Assembly (NCBI RefSeq): GCF_051535215.1
Contig: NZ_JBPPLY010000002.1
Coordinates: forward strand, 186,001-250,000
DNA: 64,000 nucleotides
Reading direction: 5' to 3'
DNA from: Nitrobacter sp051535215
GTDB taxonomy: Bacteria > Pseudomonadota > Alphaproteobacteria > Rhizobiales > Xanthobacteraceae
How positions within the stretch are numbered: position 1 is the first letter of the stretch; each line of letters opens with the position of its first letter. The translations under genes and the position numbers were made by a program. Under the pieces are notes generated by a model. It was not told the DNA's origin. It saw only the letters and a list, made by a program, of their open reading frames with translations, and did not search any database. Shown piece after piece: positions 44,663 through 52,062 of this stretch.

Positions 44663-45035
44663 GGAGGGTCCTCGCTTGGCGGGACGCCAAGGTGAACCTT
44701 CTGTTATGGCTCCATCAGGGTTCGTTTCGGTGATGCACCGGTCGTGCACCGGAGAATGTCGACGCATCGTTAACCCTGATAAAGCGATTCAAGATTGAAC
44801 CGACGGGAACGAAAAGGCCGCCGCAGGGGAAATCCCATCCCGGAAAGTGCAGGTCGCGACTTCCGGCCGGGATCTGCGGAAATCCGTGATCGAGACGGTT
44901 GCCTATGACGGTTTGCATTGACAGTTCGGGCTCCCAGGGCCTAGAAACCGCGCATCCCGGGAGGCCTTGCTGCAGGCCGAGGATCATTTTTTTGGCCCGT
45001 TGCATACGGCCTTTGGAAAATTCAGGAACGTTCCC
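44663..45035. other. 373-base gap between the EAL gene and rpmJ
   Basis: Divergent promoter region. No gene was recognised. The rpmJ leader has CAGGAACG about ten bases before its ATG. Confidence 0.5.
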
Positions 45036-45161
45036 ATGAAGGTCCGTAACTCGCTGAAATCGCTGCGTTCGCGCCACCGGGACAACCGCCTGGTCCGCCG
45101 CAAGGGCAGGGTCTATGTGATCAACAAGACCCAGCGCCGTTTCAAGGCCCGCCAGGGCTGA
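45036..45161 (+). CDS. rpmJ: 50S ribosomal protein L36, cysteine-free type
   Basis: 41 residues (MKVRNSLKSLRSRHRDNRLV to RRFKARQG). It lacks the four Zn-binding Cys/His residues of classical L36, as is usual in alphaproteobacteria. It is a basic structural protein of the large subunit. It stands apart from the ribosomal operons, as usual for this variant. Confidence 0.97.
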   Translation: MKVRNSLKSLRSRHRDNRLVRRKGRVYVINKTQRRFKARQG

Positions 45162-45242
45162 TTGGCGCCATCAGTCGCCCTTAAACTTCGTCATCGCTGA
45201 CACGCCTGCGCCCGCGGGCGTTTCGTCGTGCTTAAAGTTCAT

Positions 45243-45267
45243 CCGCTTCTGACGGCATCAGAAGCGG
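45243..45267. repeat. hairpin repeat with CCGCTTCTGA arms
   Basis: CCGCTTCTGA and TCAGAAGCGG form a perfect 10-bp stem around CGGCA, about 80 bases after rpmJ. A close relative occurs at 52030-52056 after the L,D-transpeptidase gene. It probably acts as a terminator or belongs to a small family of dispersed hairpins. Confidence 0.55.
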
Positions 45268-45374
45268 GTTTGCAGGATTTTGATCTGATGCCTTTTCCGC
45301 AGCGAACCAGTGCCCGAACCTCCGGAAAACGCTATAGTAGCGGCCGGAAGTTCGTATTGATCTGGACCTCGCGA

Positions 45375-46046
45375 ATGCAACGGAATCTCTCAACGAGAGG
45401 GTGTATTTGCCTCGCACTTCTAGTCGCGGCTGCCGGAGTTCTGCCTGCGGTGGCGTCCGCGCAGGCCCCGCCGCGCCTCCTCCCGCACGGCGCCCCGCCG
45501 GAGGCTACTGAACCCAGGGACTTGCCGCCGTTGTCCTCGAAGCGGCCGGGAATTCCAAAAGATCAGGCTCACGGACTCGATTTCCTGTTCGGGGCCCTCA
45601 AGGCCGCGCCGGACGAGGAGAGCGCCAGGCACGTCGAAGCGCAGATCCTGGCGCTCTGGAGCCGGACGTCGAGCGACACGACGGTGCTTTTGATGCAGCG
45701 GGCGAAAGTCGCGATGCACGGCCAACAGTTCGATATTGCAATCAAGCTGTTAGACGCGGTTTTGAAACTACATCCTGACTACATCGAGGGATGGAACCAG
45801 CGCGCAACGCTGCACTACATGCAGAACGACTACCAGCTTTCGCTTGAGGACATCGAGCAGGTGCTGGTCCGCGAGCCGCGCCACTTCGGCGCGCTCGCAG
45901 GTCTCGGCATGATCATGCAGGACCTCGGCGACGACAGGCGCGCGCTCGATGCCTACCGCAAGGCGCTCGCCGTCAATCCGCATCTCGAAAACGTGCGCGA
46001 GCGGGTGAGGACGTTGACCGAAAAGGTTGAAGGGCGGGATATCTGA
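45375..46046 (+). CDS. exported TPR-repeat protein
   Basis: About 223 residues from ATG 45375 (MQRNLSTRGCICLALLVAAAGV), which begins a signal peptide ending near ASAQA. After a proline-rich segment (LLPHGAPPEATEPRDLPPL), TPR repeats follow: LLMQRAKVAMHGQQFDIAIKLLDAVLKLHPDYIEGW, HYMQNDYQLSLEDIEQVLVREPRHFGAL, and LGDDRRALDAYRKALAVNPHL. It is probably a periplasmic scaffold. An upstream in-frame start at 45228 would bury the signal peptide and is less likely. Confidence 0.82.
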   Translation: MQRNLSTRGCICLALLVAAAGVLPAVASAQAPPRLLPHGAPPEATEPRDLPPLSSKRPGIPKDQAHGLDFLFGALKAAPDEESARHVEAQILALWSRTSSDTTVLLMQRAKVAMHGQQFDIAIKLLDAVLKLHPDYIEGWNQRATLHYMQNDYQLSLEDIEQVLVREPRHFGALAGLGMIMQDLGDDRRALDAYRKALAVNPHLENVRERVRTLTEKVEGRDI

Positions 46047-46239
46047 TGTTCGCGAAGCGTCGGAGCAAAGGGTAGCCTGTCCGGACATCGTTTGAACCTA
46101 GTCCTGGCGGGCACACCAGCGCGCGCCTGCGGCGCTCGCGGATTAACCAACATCGCCGTTGATGCTTAGCGCGATGAAACTTTCCGGCTAATGCGGGTTT
46201 GGCCTCAATTCAATGGGAATCCGAGAGCGGAGAGCGCCA

Positions 46240-46497
46240 ATGAAATCGCTGATGCTGGCCGTAATCCTCGTCTGCGCAACAGGAAGCGCCTCCTTGGCTG
46301 AAGGACAGTTCTGGATTGTCGGCAACCATGCCACTGAGTCTTGTGACATCGTCACCAGCAATCCGGTCATCGACGGCGACATCTGGTTCGGGGATGGCCC
46401 TTACCAATCCCGCGCCGCTGCGAAACTCGCCCGATCCTCAATCGGCGCATGCCCGAAGGATCAGGACGACAAAGCCCCTGACCAGGAAAAAGACTGA
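46240..46497 (+). CDS. small exported protein
   Basis: 85 residues from ATG 46240. A signal peptide (KSLMLAVILVCATGSASLAEG) is followed by FWIVGNHATESCDIVTSNPVIDGDIWFGDGPYQSRAAAKLARSSIGACP, with two cysteines that could pair. Probably periplasmic. Function unknown. Confidence 0.7.
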   Translation: MKSLMLAVILVCATGSASLAEGQFWIVGNHATESCDIVTSNPVIDGDIWFGDGPYQSRAAAKLARSSIGACPKDQDDKAPDQEKD

Positions 46498-46520
46498 CGG
46501 CCCGGCCTCGTCGCCGCTAT

Positions 46521-46682
46521 CTAATGCAATTGGTTGCGTTCGCGCGCCGCCGCATGAAGCCGCTGCAGTTCATCCTCCAGCCGTTCGTTGACCATCAGCA
46601 GCGCCATCAGCGCACCGCGAACGTCGCCGTTGCATGATGCTACGATCTCGTCGATCAAAGCCTCGCCTGCTTCAAAACTCAT
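46521..46682 (-). CDS. 53-residue small conserved protein
   Basis: MSFEAGEALIDEIVASCNGD begins the protein, then RGALMALLMVNERLEDELQRLHAAARERNQLH. It looks like a single helical hairpin with a coiled-coil end. ATG 46682 is preceded by GGAGTAGGTGAG, and the frame is fully open. It has the look of a genuine small alphaproteobacterial protein; I know no function for it. Confidence 0.65.
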   Translation of the reverse strand: MSFEAGEALIDEIVASCNGDVRGALMALLMVNERLEDELQRLHAAARERNQLH

Positions 46683-46860
46683 CTCACCTACTCCGGTTCA
46701 AGACGCCTCACTCTTCATCGAGAACGTGAATAAAGTTTGCGAGTCGATTGAGGGTTCCTGTGGATTACGTGGATAACCGGCTGGCGTCCGGGCAGGAAAA
46801 TCGCTCTTAGAGGCCGTTTCAACTGCGTTGGATCAGACTCCTCGCCTATCTTTTTGATTA

Positions 46861-46907
46861 AGCATGATCTTTTTCCGAAACCGGTTTCCACTTTTCGGGA
46901 TCATGCT
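46861..46907. repeat. dispersed palindromic repeat with AGCATGATC/GATCATGCT ends
   Basis: AGCATGATC at one end and GATCATGCT at the other bracket an inner CCGAAACCGGTTTCC palindrome. Such elements are common in Bradyrhizobium-like genomes, as far as I recall. It abuts the pyruvate kinase stop and might help end its transcript. Confidence 0.7.
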
Positions 46908-48344
46908 CTAAACGCCCGCGTCGCCGTCCGGACCGACGAAGGCGATCCGAACCATATTGGTCGCGCCGGGCGTGCCGAGCGGCACGCCGGCCACGATGAT
47001 GATGCGCTGGCCCGCCTTGGCGAAACCGTCGCGGAACGCAATGCTGCCGGCGCGGTCGACCATGTCGTCCTGGTCGTGGGCATCTTCGGCGACCACGCAG
47101 TGCACGCCCCATGCCACCGCTAGCTTGCGGCCGGTCGCGAGGTTCGGCGTGATGGCGACCACCGGAAGCTTCGGGCGTTCACGCGCCATGCGCAGCGCCG
47201 TCGATCCGGAACTGGTCCAGCATATGATCGCGGAGAGGTCGAGCGTTTCGGCGATCTGGCGCGCGGCATCGGCGATGGCGTCGCCGACGGTCGGCTCTGG
47301 TTCGGCGCGCTGCGCATTGAGCACGCCGCGATAGATCGGATCGCGTTCCACCTCTTCGCCGATGCGGTTCATGGTCGAGATGGCCTCGACCGGGTATTTC
47401 CCGGCCGCAGACTCGGCGGAGAGCATGATGGCGTCTGCGCCTTCATAAACGGCGGTGGCGACGTCGGAGACTTCGGCCCGGGTCGGCACCGGCGACTGGA
47501 TCATCGATTCCAGCATTTGCGTCGCGATCACGACCGGCTTGCCGGCGCGCCGTGCCATCCGAGTCATCTGCTTCTGAAGGCTGGGCACCTGTTCGAGCGG
47601 CAATTCCACGCCGAGATCGCCGCGCGCCACCATCAGCGCATCGGCCATTTCAAGGATTTCGGGCAGGCGATCGATGGCTTGCGGTTTCTCGATCTTGGCC
47701 ATCACCGAAGCCCGGCCCCGGATCATTTTCTTGGCCTCGGCCACGTCGTCCGCGCGCTGCACGAAGGACAGCGCGATCCAGTCGACTCCGGCTTCCAGCG
47801 CCGCGTCGAGGTCGGAGCGGTCCTTCTGCGTCATCGCCGACACCGGCAAATCGGTGTCGGGCAGGCTGACGCCCTTGCGATCGGACATCTTGCCGCCGAC
47901 GACAACGCGCGTCACGGCACGCTCCGAGGAGGTCTCCTCGGTGATCAGACGCACCTTGCCGTCGTCGAGCAGCAGCGTGTGACCGGGGCGCAGCGCCGCC
48001 AGGATTTCCGGATGCGGAAGGTGGACGCGGGTCTTGTTCCCCGGGGTTTTGTCGGAATCCAGCACGAACGTGTCGCCGTTGTTCAACTGGATCGGGCCGT
48101 CGGCGAACGAGCCGAGCCTCAGCTTGGGACCCTGCAAATCGACCAGGATACCGATCGGGCGGCCGTAGCTGCCTTCGACGTTGCGGATCGTCGCCACCAG
48201 TTCGCGCATCTTGTCATGCGAGGTGTGGCTCATGTTGATGCGGAAGACGTCGGCACCCGCCTCGAACAGACGGCGGACCATGGCGCTGTCTGAGGAGGCC
48301 GGTCCGAGCGTGGCGAGAATCTTGATACGGCGAAGACGTCTCAT
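46908..48344 (-). CDS. pyk: pyruvate kinase
   Basis: 478 residues. It converts phosphoenolpyruvate and ADP to pyruvate and ATP. Recognisable blocks are KILATLGPASSDS, FRINMSHTSHDKM, VDLQGPKLRLG, the catalytic-lysine signature VMAKIEKPQAIDRL, MVARGDLGVELPLEQVP and ATQMLESMI, then the C-terminal allosteric domain. ATG 48344 overlaps the stop of the DUF1036 gene (ATGA), so the two are translationally coupled. Confidence 0.97.
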   Translation of the reverse strand: MRRLRRIKILATLGPASSDSAMVRRLFEAGADVFRINMSHTSHDKMRELVATIRNVEGSYGRPIGILVDLQGPKLRLGSFADGPIQLNNGDTFVLDSDKTPGNKTRVHLPHPEILAALRPGHTLLLDDGKVRLITEETSSERAVTRVVVGGKMSDRKGVSLPDTDLPVSAMTQKDRSDLDAALEAGVDWIALSFVQRADDVAEAKKMIRGRASVMAKIEKPQAIDRLPEILEMADALMVARGDLGVELPLEQVPSLQKQMTRMARRAGKPVVIATQMLESMIQSPVPTRAEVSDVATAVYEGADAIMLSAESAAGKYPVEAISTMNRIGEEVERDPIYRGVLNAQRAEPEPTVGDAIADAARQIAETLDLSAIICWTSSGSTALRMARERPKLPVVAITPNLATGRKLAVAWGVHCVVAEDAHDQDDMVDRAGSIAFRDGFAKAGQRIIIVAGVPLGTPGATNMVRIAFVGPDGDAGV

Positions 48345-48925
48345 GGCTTACGTCCGGGCAACGCGCCTGGCGTCAGTCCAGACGCGCCCGGAGGCGTTCC
48401 GCCCGCTGGATCGGGCATACCCGGAAATGAACCCTGGGAAGGCATACCGGGCATCTGCGGCCCGTGTTCGCCGGATTCCGTCAATTGAACGGTCCAGGCA
48501 CGCTGGTCTCCGGTATCGATCTCGAAAAAGCCGGTGCGGTCGAAGCCGCGTGCCAAACAATTGTCGGTACCTCTGATCGTGAATTCCTTGTCGCGCGAGC
48601 ACATAAAAGCCTGTCCCGACCATTCGCCGCCATGGTCGTAATCTAGAGCATAAATATAATAGTAACGTGCGATGAGCGTGCCACGCAGCAGCGTTTCGCA
48701 GGCACGCGATGAGACATTCCACCACCCCTCGGTGGTCCAGCCCTCGGCGTCCTTGTAGCCAAGGGCGATGCCGACGCGGCTTGAGGTGTTGTTGCAAAGC
48801 CGGAAGTCGGCTGCCGCGGGCGCCGACCACAGGCAGAGAATGAGGATGCCGAGCGCAGGCAAGAGGCCCGCGGTGCTCACGCGCGGCGAGACCGGTGGGG
48901 GTGGGAAAGGATCTGATTTCGTCAT
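48341..48925 (-). CDS. DUF1036 exported protein
   Basis: 194 residues. The N-terminal signal segment is LLPALGILILCLWSAPAAADF. The DUF1036 domain follows: CNNTSSRVGIALGYKDAEGWTTEGWWNVSSRACETLL, then YYYIYALDYDHGGEWSG and FMCSRDKEFTIRGTDNC. The tail is rich in Pro, Gly and Met (GPQMPGMPSQGSFPGMPDP). It is coupled to pyk downstream; this pairing is common in related genomes. No biochemical role is known. Confidence 0.88.
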   Translation of the reverse strand: MTKSDPFPPPPVSPRVSTAGLLPALGILILCLWSAPAAADFRLCNNTSSRVGIALGYKDAEGWTTEGWWNVSSRACETLLRGTLIARYYYIYALDYDHGGEWSGQAFMCSRDKEFTIRGTDNCLARGFDRTGFFEIDTGDQRAWTVQLTESGEHGPQMPGMPSQGSFPGMPDPAGGTPPGASGLTPGALPGRKP

Positions 48926-49128
48926 TTAGCGGGGCAAATCGTTTTGCGTGATTTCGCGTGACCCGTTGTGGCCTGTCAACGGCTGGAACCTGCTTTTCAC
49001 GCCAAGGTGCGCATTTTCCAACCAGGAAACTCCTATTTGCGCTGCGATATGGTAGAATCCATGACTAGTCCAACCAAATGACTAGTCCAACAAATTTCCG
49101 TTCGGACAGGCGATGACGAGATCGGCTC

Positions 49129-49431
49129 ATGACCATTGACGACAAAACAAAAACGGAACTGGAAGCCGCAGTGTTCCGGCGACTGGTCGCCCACCTGCGC
49201 TCCCGGACCGATGTCCAGAATATCGACCTGATGAATCTCGCGGGCTTCTGCCGCAACTGCCTGTCGAACTGGCTCAAGGAGGCGGCCGACGAAAAGGGGG
49301 CCGCCATGACCAAGGATGAAAGCCGCGAGGCGGTGTACGGCATGCCCTACGAGACCTGGAAGATGAAGCATCAGGGCGCGGCAACGCCGGAGCAGCTTGC
49401 GGCGATGAAGAAGAGCCAAAACGGTCACTGA
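49129..49431 (+). CDS. DUF1244-family protein
   Basis: 100 residues. The family core is clear: AVFRRLVAHLRSRTDVQNIDLMNLAGFCRNCLSNWLKEAAD, then SREAVYGMPYETWKMKHQ. It has paired cysteines in CRNC. It is small, soluble and of unknown function. ATG 49129 follows GGCTC and no strong ribosome site is visible. Confidence 0.88.
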   Translation: MTIDDKTKTELEAAVFRRLVAHLRSRTDVQNIDLMNLAGFCRNCLSNWLKEAADEKGAAMTKDESREAVYGMPYETWKMKHQGAATPEQLAAMKKSQNGH

Positions 49432-49731
49432 CCGTTTTGAGCGGGCCGTCGCTTACCCTTATAGCGTTTTTGAGAGGAGCTTGTTCTTGGGCTTAACCCG
49501 AGGATGGCTGCCGGTTCGCGTCAAGAAATGCGTCGATACAAAATCGTGGCGCCCGCTTCCGAGTCCATCAGGTATGAGGAGGTAGGCCAGCCTGTGCGTC
49601 GCTGTGGATGAAGACGATGGCGCCTTGACGTCAGGCACGCCGCTCGGGAGTGTCGGTCTTCACGTGTGGTGAGCGGCCAGCGCGTTCAGGCTCACATCCC
49701 ATCGTCATCAATTGATTTCAGGAGTAGCAGG
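49432..49731. other. 300-base gap before the GapR gene
   Basis: No gene was recognised. The GapR leader ends with CAGGAGTAGCAGG before its ATG. Confidence 0.45.
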
Positions 49732-50001
49732 ATGGCCACCGCCGTCGCCGCCAAGGAAGAGCCCGCGACCCGATTCGCCAAGGATCAGCTCAAGGCGATC
49801 ATCGAGCGCATCGAGCGGCTCGAGGAAGAGAAGAAGACCATTTCTGACGATATTCGCGACGTCTATGCCGAAGCCAAGGGCAATGGATATGACGTCAAGG
49901 CGCTGCGGACCATCGTGCGGATGCGCAAGCAGGATGCCAACGAGCGCCAGGAGCAGGAAACCATCCTGGAAACCTACATGCAGGCGCTGGGGATGCTGTG
50001 A
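49732..50001 (+). CDS. gapR: GapR-type nucleoid protein (DUF2312)
   Basis: 89 residues from ATG 49732 with a CAGGAG site upstream. The family core LKAIIERIERLEEEKKTISDDIRDVYAEAKGNGYDVKALRTIVRMRKQD is intact, ending QEQETILETYMQALGML. In Caulobacter GapR binds overtwisted, AT-rich DNA ahead of polymerases and helps topoisomerases. The preceding ATAVAAKEEPATR is a short flexible N-terminus. Confidence 0.93.
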   Translation: MATAVAAKEEPATRFAKDQLKAIIERIERLEEEKKTISDDIRDVYAEAKGNGYDVKALRTIVRMRKQDANERQEQETILETYMQALGML

Positions 50002-50057
50002 GCGGAGAGCCGTCGCTCGGCTGGATCATTGGTCGCGCGATGCGAGTTCGAACCGAC

Positions 50058-51746
50058 TTACCGCAGCGAACTCGCGCGCGCCGCGAGCCGGGTCGTGGTC
50101 AGGGTGGCGACGGCCGATCCGCTGAATCGGTCGCAGAGGATTCCCATCTGCGGATCGTCTGAGAAGGTCATCGCGATCGCCCGTTCGGGCTTTTGGAAGT
50201 AGATATGCATCAACGTCATGTCCTGATCGCCCATGACCGTTGCCGACATCGTGCGGCTCGCGCTCGGAGCGACGATCATCGCGCGCATCCAGACGTCGCT
50301 GTCGCGCGTGGCTGCCGGCGCCAGTCGGCGCGAGGTGGCCACCACGGCGCCCTGGTCCTGCGCGCCCTTGACGAGGACTGTGGTCACGCCGTCCACCGCC
50401 ATCGGATTTCGCGCGGGAGTGACGGGCCGGATCGGCGGTATCGATGCGGTGGCCGCGATAATTCGCGCGCGGCGGATGTCCTTCGGCGCCGGCGCATAGG
50501 CCAGCGCCTCTAAGGAATCGGAAATACTGGAGGTCGGCTGCGGATCGACGGCGGCAAGCGCCCTGCGGGCGCTGACGGCGGCGACGACCTGCGCGGGCGT
50601 GGCTTTGGTCGGGGCAGCCGGCATTTCGTCCCAGAAGCCGCGGGCATTGATGATGTCGGCCGGAGTCTGCGGTTTGCTGACCGCAGCCGCGGCCTGCTTC
50701 GTCGGCGGGACCGGCGGGGCTTCGGCAGATGCGAGCCGGAATACCGCGACCGGCTTCGGTCGGGGCAGCGGGATCGAGTCGGCCGTGGTCGCCGGTGCCG
50801 CGGAGGCGGTCGCCGGCGCCGCGGAGGCGACCGTCGTCTGGACAGACGGCCGGGTTGCCGGTGTGCCCTCCGACTCGTCATCCTCGTCGGCGGCGGCCTT
50901 GCCGCGGAACAGCGCCAGCAGGAAATTCGACGGCTTGCTCTTTACAGCTCCGTCTTCATCCGCGTTCTGGCCGCGTCTCTCGATGTCGGCCATTGCCAGC
51001 TCATAGCCGGGCAGGGGGTTGCCGTCGGAGGGAATGTGCACGGTGCGACCGTTCGGGAAGACGCGCACGAGTTGATCGTGGGTCATGCGCGGCCAGTGTC
51101 GCACATGGCCGGTGTCGAGGTGAACGAAGGGCGAGCCCGATTTGGGATAGAAGCCGACGCCGCCGCGTTGCATGCGGAGGCCGGCGAAACGGATTTTTTC
51201 GAGCTGCACGCCAGGAATGAAAAAGTCCATCGCGTGACCAAGCATATGCTGGCTGAATCGCGCGACGCCGGTATGCGCGGAGCGGCGGCGAAGCATGGCG
51301 TTGGTGGCGGGGGAGCGGTAGGCGGAAACGATGTTGATCGGCTGCTTGGCGTCGACGTCGCGATAGACCTCCCAGAGGATGTCGAAGAGGTGACGATCCA
51401 TGGTGGTCTGCTCCTGACTGCGCCAGTCGCGGAGATAGTGATTGAGCTGCTTCAGCGCGGCTTCGTCGTAGCGGCCGTTGCGCTTGAAGGTAACGGTCAG
51501 GTCTTCGTTGGAATGGGTGTGATGGAACGACAGCGTGCGGGTCTCGTTGAGCGCAGCCGCGTCATGCACCGATCCTGCGCCCGCCAGCAGCAAAAGCGAC
51601 GTCAGGCCGATGCAGTAACCGGCCCGCGGAATCGACAATGATTTCAAACCGCGTGCAAAACCCGCTAGCACGTCAATGAGCCCACCCGAAGGACGATTAC
51701 GTCGCGCAGCCTTTCCACGACCCCGTTTGTGAAAGGGCTTACTCAA
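50058..51746 (-). CDS. DUF882 (YcbK-like, M15-type) exported protein
   Basis: Up to 562 residues. A basic N-terminus (RGRGKAARRNR) is followed by a hydrophobic export segment (GYCIGLTSLLLLAGAGS). The DUF882 domain (about 68-235) has FHHTHSNEDLTVTF, NIVSAYRSPATNAMLRRRS, FSQHMLGHAMDFFIPGV and GFYPKSGSPFVHLDTGHVRHWPR, with the His/Asp residues of Zn peptidases acting on peptidoglycan. A long Ala/Pro-rich tail (about 250-480) looks disordered. The start is a TTG without a clear ribosome site; GTG 51671 is an alternative. A role in cell-wall remodelling is inferred. Confidence 0.87.
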   Translation of the reverse strand: MSKPFHKRGRGKAARRNRPSGGLIDVLAGFARGLKSLSIPRAGYCIGLTSLLLLAGAGSVHDAAALNETRTLSFHHTHSNEDLTVTFKRNGRYDEAALKQLNHYLRDWRSQEQTTMDRHLFDILWEVYRDVDAKQPINIVSAYRSPATNAMLRRRSAHTGVARFSQHMLGHAMDFFIPGVQLEKIRFAGLRMQRGGVGFYPKSGSPFVHLDTGHVRHWPRMTHDQLVRVFPNGRTVHIPSDGNPLPGYELAMADIERRGQNADEDGAVKSKPSNFLLALFRGKAAADEDDESEGTPATRPSVQTTVASAAPATASAAPATTADSIPLPRPKPVAVFRLASAEAPPVPPTKQAAAAVSKPQTPADIINARGFWDEMPAAPTKATPAQVVAAVSARRALAAVDPQPTSSISDSLEALAYAPAPKDIRRARIIAATASIPPIRPVTPARNPMAVDGVTTVLVKGAQDQGAVVATSRRLAPAATRDSDVWMRAMIVAPSASRTMSATVMGDQDMTLMHIYFQKPERAIAMTFSDDPQMGILCDRFSGSAVATLTTTRLAARASSLR

Positions 51747-52062
51747 GTCGTAGAGCAGGAGGGTTAATCCGGATTTACCTTAATCCGACTCCTCCTAAAG
51801 GATAACTAGCCCGCCGACTGTGGCAAAAAAGAGCCAGGGGATTAAGGCGCGGGCAACAATGGTTAACGTTAAAAGAGCCCGGTAGTGCGATTAAGTAATT
51901 GTTTTTAATCAACTAAATACGTCTTCGGGCGAGGGGCGATCGGGTATTTCCGCCCCCCGTTCCACGTAAATGGCTGTTGTTTTGCCTGGAGCCAACGCGC
52001 CAAAACAAAATTCAAAATTATAAAATCATCCCGCTTCTGATTCCGTCAGGAGCGGGGTGGCG
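51747..52062. other. 316-base intergenic region between two cell-wall genes
   Basis: AT-rich and without a gene. It contains the DUF882 promoter and, on the minus strand, a leader that can fold (AGGAGG at one end, CCTCCT at the other, with an inner CGGATT/AATCCG stem at about 51758-51797). The right end holds the terminator of the L,D-transpeptidase gene. Confidence 0.5.
52030..52056 (-). terminator. intrinsic terminator of the L,D-transpeptidase gene
   Basis: An 11-bp stem (CCCGCTCCTGA with TCAGAAGCGGG on the minus strand, one mismatch) with a five-base loop lies six bases past the stop and is followed by ATGATTTT. Its arms are related to the hairpin at 45243-45267. Confidence 0.7.
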
